Assembly (NCBI GenBank): GCA_029204225.1
Contig: CM055111.1
Location: 20,779,003 to 20,843,002, forward strand
Reading direction: 5' to 3'
DNA length: 64,000 nucleotides
From: Diphasiastrum complanatum
Lineage: Eukaryota; Streptophyta; Lycopodiopsida; Lycopodiales; Lycopodiaceae
The notes under the pieces: generated by a model
The model's database searches: none
What the model was told of the DNA's origin: nothing
The model's input: the letters and a program-made list of their open reading frames with translations, nothing else
Made by a program: the position numbers and the translations under genes
Shown: positions 20,033 through 32,780 of the stretch, one piece after another
How the letters are laid out: every line of letters starts with the position of its first letter
How positions within the stretch are numbered: the first letter of the stretch is position 1

Positions 20033-20644
20033 TGTTAAAATATTGGAAAAATCTATCTAATGTTGTAAGTAGGGGTTTTAAAAATGCTAAAGATAAATTG
20101 AGCTCTTTTGGCTTAGTAAAGACCCATCTTAGAATAAAATATTCAAGGTAGGTAGAAGTAGAAACTCGAGCTACCATAGGAATTGCCATTTGTACTTTGC
20201 ATGCCAATTTAATGCATGAAAATACTAGGTGGCACAATTAGACATATTGAGGTGGCTTGAATAAGTCTAGATAGCTTGAGAGGTGGATTCATAACTCCAA
20301 TTCAACTCAAAGTAGGAGGAGAGTCCATGGATCTATATATATGTGATGTACTCACATTGAGAAGATGATGAAATTTGTGTATAATGCAAATTTGGAGACT
20401 AAGCTCTTTGTGCCCTCTCTCTCTACTCGAGCTTGTACTTTCATATTCTCTCTCTAGCCGAGTTGAGGCATTTATTGTACTTAGTTTTATGTTTTGTTGA
20501 CCGATCTTGCTTGTAACACAATAATATTTCTTGTATGATTAGCTTTCCTATTGTCAATCAATGCTAGTTTGATCTTTATGGTATTATTGGGCTTACGAGA
20601 TCAAAAGTACATATGTAAGGCATCCGTCACGTGTGAATTCAACA
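20033..20644 (+). repeat. 5' LTR of the 20033-26035 element
   Basis: TGTTAAAATATTGG to GAATTCAACA, with a CACGTG near the 3' end and CT-rich sequence in the middle. It keeps about 30 bp (gataaattgagctctttt and flanks, near 20090) that the 3' LTR lacks. Confidence 0.95.
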
Positions 20645-21361
20645 TGGTATCTGAGTCTACCTAGGATTTACAAGCAAATCTAATCAAAAAGTTTGCAAAT
20701 TTGATCAGATTTCAAGCTAGGAATTGGCTAGATTATACTTTTTAGCTAGTTTGCAGTTTTCTGGTGATTTAGAGCTTCAAACCACTTTGAATGGTCCAGA
20801 TCAGGTAATGTACAAAATTTCAGGTGCAGGCATGTGTGAAATCCGCCCATTTTCAGTTTGGTGGTTCTCTCTCACCTTAGATCCAAATTTCATGCAATTT
20901 AACCCACTAGAAAGCTAGAAATGGTAGAAGCTGATGCAATTTGAATCATGACAGTTGGATAAGCCAATCAAAACTTATAAGCTTTTGAATAGTCGTAGGT
21001 AGAGTGCCTAGACCTGTGGCAAATTGTGAGTACACGTCATTTATTGCTCATCTATATGTGATTTAGGCAAAATTTAGAGGATCTATGCAAATTGTTTCAT
21101 ACAAATAGATTGTATTTGAGTCAATTTGACATTTTTGGAGTATTTCACACGTGTGAAATTTAGAGAACCATAACTTTTGCCATACTTCATCTTTTTTGAT
21201 GATTCAAATCTTGTTCTAGAGAGATTGTCTAGCTAGTGAGATCTATCTCACGGTTTTTTGCTTTGTCTTACATAGGATTTGGTTTTTTGCCCTTGATTGG
21301 TTCCTATAGTGAGAAGATAAGCAATTTTTTCATCCATCTTTTTTTATTTCCCTCATTCGTT

Positions 21362-24300
21362 ATGACTTCAATGGGTGTCTTTCTATTAGAAGCAAGTGAA
21401 AGATTGTCAACCTCCAATTACTCAATTTGGAAGGCTAGGATGAAATCTGTCTTAATTCTACAAGATATGATGGATATTGTACTTGGTATTGACGAAGAAC
21501 CACAAATTCCTCAAGAAATTCCAAAGTACAAAAAGAGAGCTAGAATGGCTCTACATTATATTAAAATGAATGTCTCAAATGACATCTTAAGAGAAATTGA
21601 TGCTTGTACTAATGCCAAAGATGCTTGGGATACTCTTAAGTCCATCTATGAGGCAAAGAATACTTCTAGACTTCTAGCACTAAGAAACCAAATTTTTCAA
21701 AGTGTACAAAGAAGTGATGAATGTGCTTCAGCTTATGTAATGAGAGTTAAAGACCTCCATAGAGAATTGTCATGCATAGGAGACTCCATCAACCAAAATA
21801 AACTTGTTCAAGTCATACTTAATGGGTTAAAGGAGGAATATGACAACCTTGTTCAAAGTTATGCCATTAAGGAGGAGCTACCAAGTTTGGAAGCACTCCA
21901 AAGTGTGTTCATTTCTGAAAAATGAAGACAAGAGTATCAAGTCTTGAAAATGGAGAGACTTGCTCTCAACATTGATGGTAAAGCTCTCTTTACCAAAGAC
22001 AAGCACAAGATAAGAAGTAAGAATCAACACCAATTCTCTTCAAGCAAGAACAATCTTATTTCCAAGGAGAAAGGAGAAGAGGATGAGTTCTCTCAAGCTT
22101 CCACATCCAAGAAGAAGAAGAAAAACATCAAGTGTTTCTTTTGTGGCAAGAAAGGGCATTATGCCACCAATTGCTTCAAGAAGAAGAGTCAATTCAAGAA
22201 AGCCAACATTTCTAATGAAGAGAAGGAAGATTCTCATGCAAGTAATGGAGAGGGATCTCTTATGGTCTCGAGTTTTTCTTCATCACCTTTCAAGAAGGAT
22301 GGTTCGTGGTACATCGACAGTGGAGCTTCCTCACATATGTGTAGCTCCAAGCATTCTTTTTCATCCATGTCACCTTATGAAGGAGCCAAGAAGTCCATCT
22401 ACACAGCAAATGATCATGAGTTTGCTATTGAAGGCATAGGGACCATTCCCTTAAAGCTTTCTTCATCAAAAGTTCTTTCTCTGTCTAAAGTACTTTTTGT
22501 TCCTAAGTTAACAAAAAATCTTATTAGTGTTGGGCAATTGTTTGACAGTGGACTAGATGTGAATTTCAATGTTGATACATGTACAATCAAGAAGCATGAT
22601 GAGATCCTTGCATTTGGGTCTAGATATGGTGGAATCTACAAGGTTGATCCCAAGGAGTATGCTAACTCTTGTGATGGTGCTTTTGCTTCTCATATTTCTT
22701 TGGAGGAACTATGGCATAGAAGATTGGGGCATCCTAACTATAGTTCTATGGTGTTTATGGTCAAGAAAGCCAAAGCTATTGGCTTGCCTAATCTTATCTC
22801 CAAGCATTTCAAGCCATGTGAGGCTTGTGCCATATCTAAGTCTCATCAGAAGCCTTTTTCAAAGTCATCTATCAAGACTACACATGCATTGGAGCTCATA
22901 CACTCGGATGTGCACTTCTCATCTTCAAAGAGCAAGGGTGGTGCTACTTGCTTTGTAACTTTCATTGATGATTTCACAAGATTTACTTGGTTATATCTTC
23001 TAGCTTCAAAGGCTATGTTGTTTGACTATTTCTGAAAGTTCAAAGCTCTAGTTGAAAAGCAAGTTTCATACAAAATCAAGATTCTTAGAACTGATGGAGG
23101 TGGTGAGTACACTTTCAATAAATTTCATGATTATTGTGAGCTTGAAGGCATTAAAAGGGAGTTTTCTTGTGCATATACACCATCTCAAAGTGGGGTGGCT
23201 GAAAGAAAGAATAGAACATTGTGTGAATGTGCCAAAACCATTAGAATTGAGGCATCCTTGCCAAAAGACTTTTGGGGTGAGGCCATCAATTGTTCAAACT
23301 ATCTTTGGAATCGACTCCCTCATGTTCCACTTGGAGGAAAGTCACATATGAAGCACTTTATTTGAAGAAACCTAAGGTTGATCACCGTAGAGTATTTGGA
23401 TGCGTATGTTTTGTCCATATTCCCTTGGAAACGAGAAAGAAGGATGATCCTTGTGCAAGCAAAGGAGTAATGGTTGGATATTCATCCAACAAGAAAGCCT
23501 ATCGAATCTACATGCTCTCTACTTCTAAAGTAATTGAAAGTAGAGATGTAGTTTTTCATGAAGAAGAAAAGTACAATCTTGGAGGGGCCGAGATCAAGAA
23601 AACTCAAAATCTATCACCTTTTCTTATTGAAGACAATCAACATATGGAGGAGTCGAGATTTGAAGATGGAAGTCCTCGGATTTTCACTCCTAGAAGATCC
23701 ATGAGGGAGAGATCCCAGACTAAGAGGCTCACTTATGATGACAAAGGAAAACAAGTGGATCTTGATTCCACTTATGCTTATTTTGTTTCTCATGAGGAGC
23801 CCAAAGATGTCCAAGAAGCCCTCAATACCAAGGAGTGGTATGAGGCCATGAAGATTGAATATGATGCCTTGATCACCAACCACACATGGGAGCTAGTGGA
23901 TCCACCACCTAACATGCACATCATTGGATGCAAGTGGGTGTTCAAGATCAAGTACAATCATGATGGCTCTATCAACAAGTACAAGGCAAGATTATGTGCT
24001 AAAGGGTTTGCACAAATATATGGCCTTGACTATGAAGAAACCTTTGCTCCTGTAGCAAAGATGGTGACAATAAGAATCATAATCTCTCTTGCCTTATTTT
24101 TTAAGTAAAAATATATGGCCTTGACTATGAAGAAACCTTTGCTCCTATAGCAAAGATGGTGACAATAAGAATTATAATCTCTCTTGCCTTATTTTTTAAG
24201 TGGAAATTGTATCAACTTGATGTCTCCAACGCTTTTTTGAATGGCTATCTTGAGGAGGAGATATACATGGAACAACCTCAAGGATTTATCAAGGATAAAT

Positions 24301-25433
24301 CTAAGGTGTGTTTGCTATTTAGAAGTCTTTATGGCTTGAATCAAGCACCTAGATCATGGTATTCAAGACTCAACAACTTTCTACTTTCATTAGGATTTGT
24401 GATTAGTGACTATGACCCTTCTATGTACTTAAAGTTTGATGGTAGTATTATTGTCATTCTTCTAATCTATGTAGATGACATTATTCTTAGTGGAAGTTGT
24501 TTTATGCTAGTTCAAGAAACTAAGGATGCATTAGGAAGAGAATTTAAAATGCAAGATCTAGGAGAGATCCATTACATTTTAGGCCTTGAGATTGATTTTC
24601 ATGAAGAGTATGCTTTTATTTCTCAATCTAGATATGTCTTTTCTATGTTGAGAAAATTCAATATGCAAAATTGTAAAGGCATAGATACTCCCATGGAGCA
24701 ACATGTAAAAGATCCTATTAAAGGTGACGAAAGATCCTTTGAGGACATCACACTTTATAGGAGTCTTGTAGGCTCCTTAATTTGGCTTACTATCACTAGA
24801 CCCGATTTGAGCTATTGTGTGCACAAATTGAGTCAATTTATGCAAGATCCTAAGATCCAACATTGGAAGATGGCCAAGAGAGTTCTAAGATATGTATCTT
24901 CTACTCAAAATTATAATTTATTGTACAAAAATGAAGATCTAACCATTGTTGGCTATTCGGATTCTAATTTTGCAAGTGATAAAATGGATCGAAAGTTCAT
25001 TAATGCATATACTATCTTTCTTGGAGGCAATCTTGTGTCTTGGCTTTCAAAGAAGCAAGATACCATATCCCTATCTTCTTGTGAGGCCGAGTACAAAGCA
25101 CTCACTACAACAACTAAAGATGTGCTTTGGATTCAGAGGTTAATCATGGAGCTAAAGTGCATCAAAGAGGATGATCTTCCCTTGATCAAGTGTGACAACA
25201 TATCGGCCCAAGCTCTTGCAAACAATCCTATTTTTCATGCAAGAAGCAAGCATATAGAAGTGGCGCACCATTTTGTAAGAGAAAAGCTCATTGGAGGTGA
25301 AATCAACTTGGAGCATGTTGACACATCTTCATGTATTGCTGATCTTCTCACAAAGCCACTTTGCAAAAGTGCCTTCTCAAAGCATAGATCTAATCTTGGT
25401 CTTATCTCAAGATCGATGCTTGATCCACATTAA
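21362..25433 (+). pseudogene. copia gag-pol polyprotein with several breaks
   Basis: Start MTSMGVFLLEASERLSTSNY at 21362, with the same start motif as the 857-aa ORF. In order: gag; zinc knuckle CFFCGKKGHYATNC (about 22130); protease WYIDSGASSHM (about 22310); pre-integrase LWHRRLGHPNYSSM; integrase core (FIDDFTRFTWLY, then LRTDGGGEY, then SGVAERKNRT); RT (CKWVFKIKYNHDGS, HYILGLEIDFHEEYAF, LIYVDDIIL near 24470); and RNase H (GYSDSNFASDKMDRK, SKKQDTISLSSCEAEYKAL), ending TAA 25433. Breaks: TGA at 21922, TGA at 23033, a frameshift near 23340 and the 95-bp duplication at 24016-24205, which ends one frame at TAA 24106. RT and RNase H remain open over 24156-25433. Confidence 0.92.
24016..24205 (+). 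repeat. 95-bp tandem duplication inside copia RT
   Basis: The block beginning atatatggccttgactatg at 24016 recurs 95 bp later at 24111 with only two or three substitutions. Since 95 is not a multiple of three it breaks the reading frame. The divergence between copies shows it is not simply a sequencing duplicate. Confidence 0.9.
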
Positions 25434-25451
25434 ATACATTTTTAGGAGGAG

Positions 25452-26035
25452 TGTTGAAATATTGGAAAAATCTATGTAATGTTGTAAGTAGGGGTCCTAA
25501 AAATGCCAAGGACCCATTTTAGAATAAAATATTCAAGGTAGGTAGAAGTAGAAACTCGAGCTACCATAGGAATTGCCATTTGTACTTTGCATGCCACATT
25601 TAATGCATGAAAATACTAGGTGGCACAATTAGACATATTGAGGTGGCTTGAATAAGTCTAGATAGCTTGAGAGGTGGATTCATAACTCCAATTCAACTCA
25701 AAGTAGGAGGAGAGTCCATGGATCTATATATATGTGATGTACTCTCATTGAGAAGATGATGAAATTTGTGTATGATGCAAATTTGGAGACTAAGCTCTTT
25801 GTGCCCTCTCTCTTTACTCGAGTTTGTATTTTCATATTCTCTCTCTAGCCGAGTTAAAGCATTTATTGTACTTAGTTTTATGTTTTGTTGACAGATCTTG
25901 CTTGTAACACAATAATATTTCTTGCATGATCAGCTTTCCTATTGTCAATCAATGCTAGTTTGATCTTTATGGTATTATTGGGCTTAGGAGATCAAAAGCA
26001 CATGTGTAGGGCATCCCACACGTGTGAATTCAACA
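25452..26035 (+). repeat. 3' LTR of the 20033-26035 element
   Basis: TGTTGAAATATTGG to GAATTCAACA, followed by the atagg target duplication. It is shorter than the 5' LTR by one deletion between short aag/gaccca repeats. Confidence 0.95.
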
Positions 26036-26040
26036 ATAGG

Positions 26041-26305
26041 AACATAAATTTTAAGGAGAAGTGTGAAGATTATTAAAATATTATCTTCCTATCTCGAGTT
26101 TGGGGTCATGTCCACGATAATTTCCACTAGATTTCATGTTGTACATATAAGGAGTGTGAATTGAGCACATATCCTTCTAGTGTAGTTCGGATTTGAGTTA
26201 GATAGGTCCAATTGTAATGACATGCAGATGTTTTGATAGCATGCAAAGTTTTTTTGTATTCATGCAAGCCACATGCAATCAGTGCATGCAACATGCAAAG
26301 TAGTT
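26041..26305 (+). mobile_element. tail and partial 3' LTR of the interrupted outer copia
   Basis: After the atagg duplication come a few bases, aaggagaag, then TGTGAAGATTATTAAAATAT at 26061. This LTR start matches 43467 onward at about 95% for some 240 bp, then the similarity ends abruptly near 26305. The LTR is therefore truncated. The next 240 bp (26306-26545) hold two copies of a attgatgttgatca repeat and no gene. Confidence 0.85.
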
Positions 26306-26550
26306 ACAATTTTGAGCTTTCACCTGTATCATCTTCATATTGATCATCATCGTATTGATGTTGATCAATATAATTGTTTTCATAATAATAATCATCAAAT
26401 TGATGTTGATCAGCATAATTTCGCACTTGCCCTTTGTCTTTTCTTTGTTCCACATCGTTCTGTTTCTTGAAGCATTCACGCTCCCAGTGGCTTATAATTC
26501 TGAACTTGTCAGTTTTCTATCGCTTGGATGTAGAGGACTAAAAGAATATG

Positions 26551-27282
26551 TGTAGGCTGATATTCTATGAATATTCGAGCCATCTTTAAAAAGATACAGA
26601 CGTAAGCCTAGAACTGGATCAGTCAAGTTTAGGCCTTTGCGCCATGTTGTAACGACTTAAAGTTGTTTAGTTCTAAGCCTAAGTCTAGAAGATTGAAACT
26701 TAAACTAGTCTGAATAAGTTCAACTTAAGTTAGTTCAGTTGTTTATGGTCCATTGGGGGTTTGTCCCATTGCACCAATGTGATTCAAAGTTAATTTAGTC
26801 CCATAATACCTTTTTGTAAGTGACCACCACTCCAAGTATATATAGGAGTGGAAGAGTCCATTTTCGACAAGAACCTCATTTGCAATACATGCCTATCTTT
26901 CTCTCTGAGTGTTCTCCCTTGTGTGGTTTCATGTATTGTGTTACTTCACATTGTATTGTATATTATTCATTTGGCAACAGGTTAAGTTAATCTAGGCCCT
27001 CTATTCTCTAGCAGGGTAAGCCTTAGAGGAGGAGATTTTAGGTTAAGCCGTCATTGATTTTAGGTTAAGCCGCCATTTGAGTTAGTTCCTAAGTAGTTAG
27101 TTCCTAAGTAGAGAAATGAGAGAGAGCAGATCTTACCTTCAGAATACTCATCCTATGCTTGTACTCTTTTCTTAGTATCCATATTTAAGCTAGCTGGGAA
27201 AGCCTTAGTGAGGGTTAGTTGGGAGAAGCCATAACTCGATCTAGTCAGAGCCATAGCCGGTGTGGATGCCAAAGAGCTAACA
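26551..27282 (+). repeat. 5' LTR of the gypsy element
   Basis: TGTAGGCTGATATTC to AAAGAGCTAACA. It contains a TATA box (agtatatataggag, about 26837) and a repeated ttaggttaagccg block near 27040-27070 that is single in the 3' LTR. Confidence 0.93.
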
Positions 27283-27801
27283 TTGGCACACCGTTGCCGC
27301 TCTTTTTGGTCGCTTTCAATACTTTCTAGTCAAGCTATTTTTTGCTTGGTGCTTTTTGCTTGTTGGTTTTCTTTTCTTGCTTGTTGCTGTATTTTTGTTG
27401 CTTCGAGTGTTTTTTGCTTGTGCTAAAGCAATCCTCATGCTTCTTGCTATCTTGCATCCTTGCTTGTTTTTTCACAAAGAGAGGGCTCATAAAGGGTTTT
27501 TATTGAACAAAGAGAGCTCATCAAGGGGTTTTTTTGGTAAACCCAGCCGCTATCTTTGCTTGTAGCCGCACATTCTGTAGGGGGGAGGAATCTCGTTGGG
27601 AGGAGGTGTAGTTGATCACCCGATTTCCGAAAGCGCACCCAACCGCGCATTCAACATAGCATTCAATTCAGCTTGTTCAGGTATTTTCAGAGCACGGGAG
27701 GGATCATCTCGTTTTCAACGGCCATCAGGTGCCTGAATATTTCGTTTTCCATCTGCCTGCGCACCTCTGAGTTGCCTGCGTTCGTCTGATTCAAAGCGTG
27801 C

Positions 27802-28060
27802 CTGATTCAGAGCTTGCTTTCACCTCCCTCGCACACCTCTGTCTGCATATCTGATTGGGAGCGTGCCTGCATACTCGATTCGGAGTTGACTGGTTCGCCT
27901 GATTCAGAGCTTGTTTTTACCTCCCTCGCACACCTCTGTCTGCATACCTGATTGGGAGCGTGCCTGCATACTCGATTCGGAGCTGACTGGTTCGTCTGAT
28001 TCAGAGCGTGCCTGGTTCACCTTTGCACATCTGTCTTTGCCTATCAAAGGCTCATCTTAT
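27802..28060 (+). repeat. 97-bp tandem repeat in the gypsy leader
   Basis: Units starting ctgattcagagc begin at 27802, 27899 and 27996, exactly 97 bp apart. The first two are nearly identical; the third is complete for about 25 bp and then diverges. It is non-coding and lies between the primer-binding site and gag. Confidence 0.88.
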
Positions 28061-28779
28061 ACCTTTACCTGGTTAATCGATCATCTATCACAACTTTTAG
28101 TCTATTGTAGATGTCTTTTCCAACTAACCTCAACTATTGACAAGTGTTTTTGGGCAAGAGTTGCAAGTGATGTTAATGTCTGGATGCAGATGCCTAGAAG
28201 GACTGATTTAGGACTTTCTCTTCTCAACAGCAGCTGACCTTAGTAAACTACCCCTGTTGCACCAGAGCTGATGTTTCATAATGAGTCTGAGTGAGGCAGA
28301 CTTCACCAGCATCTGCTTGAGCAGTAATAGCAGATGTTGCAACCAAAGAATCAGTAAGGGTAGGCTCTCTGTGGTTCACTTCAGAGATGGCACACAAGTT
28401 TCTAACGTTTTAACAATAGGTGCTCAAAGATAAATGTTTATTGTGCTATTTTTGTAGTTGAGCTTCAACTGTAGTAAACGAAACATTTGTTTGCTTGGTA
28501 GCCCCTTTTCACGCTTGCATCTGCCCTCAGCCCTGTGTGTTTCATCAGCATTTTAGTCATTTTCAGCCATTTTTCATATTTTCTAAGCGATTTTTCTGGT
28601 AGTTTTCTTTTCAACTTTAGTGGTTTTTCAAGGTTTTCCTACTGTTTTCCGATTTTAGAGGGTTTTGTCATCCGAATTTCAGCCGTTTCTAGCCATTTTT
28701 TTTCAGTCACTTTCAATGGGTTTGCGACTAATTTTTACTACACGTTTTTCATTAGTGTTCATAGTCGTTTACAGTTCAT

Positions 28780-29345
28780 TTGTCACCTTCCGAGTCGTGT
28801 ACGAGTCATATTCCTGTGCGAGTCATCTTCTGTGCAAGTACTCCACGGTTTCTAGCTCCATGGGTACAGGGTTGGACGAGTCATTTTTTTGCAAGTCATC
28901 TTCTGTACGAGTCATCTGCGAGTACGAGTCATCTCCCACCCTTGCACGAGTCATCTGCGAGTCATCTTTTGTACGAGTCATCTGTGAGTCATTTTTTTTG
29001 CGAGTCATCTTCTCTATGACTCATCTGCGAGTACGAGTCATCTCCCACCCTTGCACGAGTCATCTGCGATCATCTTCTGTACGAGTCATCTGTGAGTACG
29101 AGTCATCTCCTACCCTTGCACGAGTTATCTGCGAGTCATCTTCTATAGGAGTCATCTGCGAGTCATTTTTTTTTGCGAGTCATCTTCTGTACGAGTCATC
29201 TGCGAGTACAAGTCATCTCCCACCCTTGCACTGAACACGCCTGTGCGACTCATTTTGAACGAGTCATTTTTCATTGTGTGAGAGTAAGTTCTCGTGTCTG
29301 TGCGAGTCATTCCCCTGTCTCTGCGAGTCATTCCTGTAAGTTCCC
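28780..29345 (+). repeat. degenerate GCGAGTCATCT array in the gypsy leader
   Basis: cgagtcat recurs some 30 times as gtacgagtcatctgcgagt variants, with a longer unit (cgagtcatctcccacccttg) seen at about 28925, 29035, 29105 and 29210. ORFs through it encode only Ser/His-rich repeats. It may be structural leader RNA, a packaging region or simple repeat expansion. Confidence 0.85.
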
Positions 29346-29709
29346 CTGTCTCAGACACAAGAGTACTCGAGGAGATATACATATATATTCTTAAAAAAAA
29401 AAAAAAATTCCAATTCGTTCCATTGAAGGCAATATCAATCGGAAACCTAGCGTCATCCACTAAACCATTATTTGTTATACATCCTACGCGACCAATCTAA
29501 CCTATTATCACATCAGTTCGGCTATTTACTCACCAACCATCGGCAAAATAATCTTGCCACGTCTAGTTGGAATAAGCCATAGGCATATCTAGTAGGGTAC
29601 CGGCCTTAGACATGACCTAGATGGAAGCCATAGACTAGGGAGAGACCTTTGCCCTCATCCATCCACCCAAACCATTTGTCTGGTCTTGTGATAATCTGTT
29701 CAGATCAAC

Positions 29710-30390
29710 ATGGCAGGACCATCCCATCCACCGCCCAAGTTAGAGAAAAGACTTTCTTGGATTGATGCACCTAAATACGATTGCGAATCAGATTCGACAC
29801 GAGTTTTCCAGGATTTCAACAATGCTGGTAAATTCTATGGGGATGAATTTGACACCAAAAAGGTACGTTTATTCCCCATGATTTTACAAGGCGACGCAAA
29901 AGAGTGGTTTTTAAACCTTGAAGGCCCAGACAACACGTCTTGGGAGACCATCACTGCAGCACTGATCAAACAGTTCAAACCCTCCAAACTGACGCAAAGT
30001 CCCTTCATCCAATTGACGCATATCAAGATGCAAAGTAAAGAATTTGTGCACATCTACATCGAGCGTTTCAAGCGTCTTAAAGTAGAGCGTGTCGATGATC
30101 ACGTAACTGAGAAAATGGCCATCAAACTTTTTTTAGTTGGTTTACCCAAGGCCATTAGGAGAGAATTGAAACCCGTAGACTCATACGAGCGATTGAAAGA
30201 CGCGATGGATGACGCCATCCGTGAAGAAGATGAAGGGTCTGACGACAACCATGACTTTCGCGACAAGAGGGAAAAGGGGCTAGTTAAGCAGGAGACTTCC
30301 CGCGTGGAAGGATGGTCCTCATCTAGTGAGGTTGATATCCTTCACCACCTTGAGGGTTGGCAAAAAGCACAAAAAGGATGGAGAAGCTAA
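29710..30390 (+). CDS. gypsy gag (capsid region)
   Basis: 226 codons from MAGPSHPPPKLEKRLSWIDA. The retrotransposon gag core is clear: KVRLFPMILQGDAKEWFLNL, SWETITAALIKQFKPSK, then MAIKLFLVGLPKAIRRELK. The frame ends at 30390 and the gag C-terminus continues in another frame from about 30357 (KLTLEFQKVLKDVTKKTF). It would form the particle shell of the element. Loss of register with the downstream zinc fingers suggests decay, although a programmed frameshift cannot be excluded. Confidence 0.88.
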   Translation: MAGPSHPPPKLEKRLSWIDAPKYDCESDSTRVFQDFNNAGKFYGDEFDTKKVRLFPMILQGDAKEWFLNLEGPDNTSWETITAALIKQFKPSKLTQSPFIQLTHIKMQSKEFVHIYIERFKRLKVERVDDHVTEKMAIKLFLVGLPKAIRRELKPVDSYERLKDAMDDAIREEDEGSDDNHDFRDKREKGLVKQETSRVEGWSSSSEVDILHHLEGWQKAQKGWRS

Positions 30391-30392
30391 CC

Positions 30393-32374
30393 TTAGAATT
30401 CCAAAAGGTATTGAAGGATGTCACTAAAAAAACTTTTCCAGTCCGTGAGAATGTCTGGTGTCCTATTTGTTCTCAAAACCACACTACCAATGAGTGCCCA
30501 CACGCAAGAACATATTTTCCACATGCAGCACGACCTATGTATCGCCCTTATTGGCCATTTGGACCTCAACAGTATGCACCAAATTACAATCCAAATCCAT
30601 CCGCACCGAGGCCAGGACAATACCAACCTAGGCCAACAGGCTCAGTTCATTATCAACCCAGACAACCATTTGTAGTCAATTAGCATGTGCCACATGTACA
30701 ATCTCACATGGTTGATACTGCCTATGTCGATCCTGCTACCTATTATGTCGAGGATCCCAATGCCAATGTTTATCAAGCAGAGACGAGTTACTCTTATGAA
30801 ATGGCATAGCCTGGATACGACCTCAATCAACCTCAATATCATACACAACATATAGCATATGCTGCGCAACCGATGTCAGTTTTACGTGGCTGTTTTGTGT
30901 GTGCGAGATGACATCCTAGCATTCGTTGCCCTGATAAATTACAATATCCACCTCTTTGTGAAAATTGTGGCATAGAGCACCATATCAAAGACTGTCCAAA
31001 GCGACCTAGTCATGCAGCTCCTGTTAACTCTATCCAAGTAGAGACAATCCCAATCAGAGTCATGACTCAAGCCCAACACCGGCAGGTTAGCGAAGCTTCA
31101 ACAAAACGAACCAATAAGCTCCCGCCTGCTCCGTCCAGTGACAGAATCACACCAATCATCTATCCTAACCCCAACGAGGAGATCCATTTGAGAGATAAAT
31201 ATCAAAAGCTCATCCATGAAGCTGACAATAAGGAGGAGGCTATAGTCACACCTAGAGATCAAACCCCAGATAACCCAACCGTAGAAGGAGCCGAGATATG
31301 GGGAGATTTGCTTCAAGCAAACGTTACCCTCCCATTTGGAGTACTCTAGAAGTACACCGAAAATGGCAGAAAGAGGTGTGCTCCATTGAAGATAATATCC
31401 CATCACCAGACCTCCCTGAGGTGCCCCTGCATCTGACTAACCCTGCAAGCGACAAGGGAAATATACGCATTCCTACAACTTACGGACATTTCCATGTTGT
31501 CTTGGCAGTATTAGATGGCGGATCGGGAGTCAACATAATATCAACATCCCTGATGAAGGAGTGGGGTCTTCAAGCTTCCATGAAACGACCGAACTGTCAA
31601 CTTTGAATGGCAGATCAAAGTGTGGTAAAACCATTAGGCCTAATACCAGACATAAGACTGAAACTAGGAGGTTTGAGCTTCACGCTAGATTTAATAGTGC
31701 TTGAAATTCCTAGCAACGCCTATTCCTATGAATTGCTCCTAGGAAGGCCATGGCTCTCTAACGCACGCATAGTGCATGATTGGATTAGAGAGCGTGTTAC
31801 ATTTGGCAATCGAGAAACATCAGTCACAATTGACTCTGCTGGTAAGATCAAACCCACACGAATCACCGAATACGGATCCTCTACCACAAAGTCCATTCTT
31901 GAAAATTACCGTGACATCGAAGAGAAGGGCCACTATACCAAGGCTACGGATATCATCAACTGGAGCCACAGCTTCGCAATAATCGATTGTGTCAATGCGG
32001 AACATTGCGAACTCAATATACATCACACTGATAGCGATGAATCTACTGCTGAACCAACTAATTTGGATACTCCTATTTTCAACGTCAGTTATGTTAACAT
32101 TCAGCCCCGCAACGAGGACTTGCTTCACGTCGCCTGGCTACCTTATGATGAATCAATAACCTTGTATATCGATGAGAGTGTTTTACGCTCTCAAGAGTTT
32201 GATACTGACTCCGACATGGCCAATATTATAGATGTAGCTATTCTGCGCTTCATGGACGCCATTCCCCCACGGCTACTCCTTGAGAAGGTCCAAGAGATAG
32301 AGCCTAAGGCTAGCATTGCTGCAGCCAAACTGGACCAAAGTAAACTATATCGTGTCCTCGCAATCTCACGATAG
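30393..32374 (+). pseudogene. gypsy nucleocapsid zinc fingers and aspartic protease
   Basis: A first CCHC-like motif CPICSQNHTTNEC (about 30460) is followed, across in-frame TAG codons near 30680 and 30808 and a TGA near 30909, by a second pair of Cys clusters (CFVCAR, CENCGIEHHIKDC). Then a Pro-rich linker, a frame change near 31340 and the protease: VLDGGSGVNIIS (Asp-Gly-Gly in place of the usual D-[ST]-G), ending with YELLLGRPWL near 31750. The frame stays open to TAG 32374. The unusual active-site triplet and the stops argue against activity. Confidence 0.82.
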
Positions 32375-32780
32375 CTCGAGAAACCCCGGGTGAAGCACAA
32401 TCCTCTAGGTCCACAAGCCACACAGCTAAAACCCCTAAGGATCCACCTAAATCTAGGACTAAGAAGCCCTGCGTCCCTGATAAAATTGATGTGCCCAACC
32501 ATTTCAAGGACTTCACCATTGAAGATGTAACTATCCACCTGCCTCAAGCTCAACGAGAGCCAAAGGGTAATGAGCCATATGATAGCCTCGCTCAAACTAT
32601 AAAGTTAAATCTTCAAGAGCCTGATGAGACAGAGGAAAAGTTTGTCCATATTGGAGCACACCTCAACACCGAACAACGTCTGGCCTTAGAGAAGCTCCTT
32701 AGAAAATATCGTCATAACTTTGCATGGAACTACAAGGACATGAAGGGGGTAGATCCCTCGGTTGTGTCGACTATTGCAAA

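Larger units (their letters stand above)
20033..26035 (+). mobile_element. complete Ty1/copia retrotransposon, decayed coding region
   Basis: LTRs at 20033-20644 (612 bp) and 25452-26035 (584 bp) are flanked by the duplication atagg (20028-20032 and 26036-26040). The 5' LTR is followed by TGGTATCTGAG (primer-binding site with a CA-to-CT change) and the 3' LTR is preceded by aggaggag. The LTRs differ by roughly 20 substitutions plus a gap of about 30 bp, so this is clearly older than the 8466-13540 insertion. It carries gag, protease, integrase, RT and RNase H in copia order. Confidence 0.95.

Noticed and set aside
26306-26545. Coding exon with Asp/His-rich repeats
   Set aside because: The frames reflect a twice-repeated attgatgttgatca word. 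No splice sites or conservation support a gene.
29152-29460. Minus-strand protein of 102 codons
   Set aside because: It is the reverse reading of the same repeat array (MTRTEDDSQ-type repeats), not a gene.
28535-29500. Secreted or Ser-rich proteins in the gypsy leader
   Set aside because: The ORFs exist only because the cgagtcat repeat lacks stops in some frames. They have repetitive composition and no conservation.
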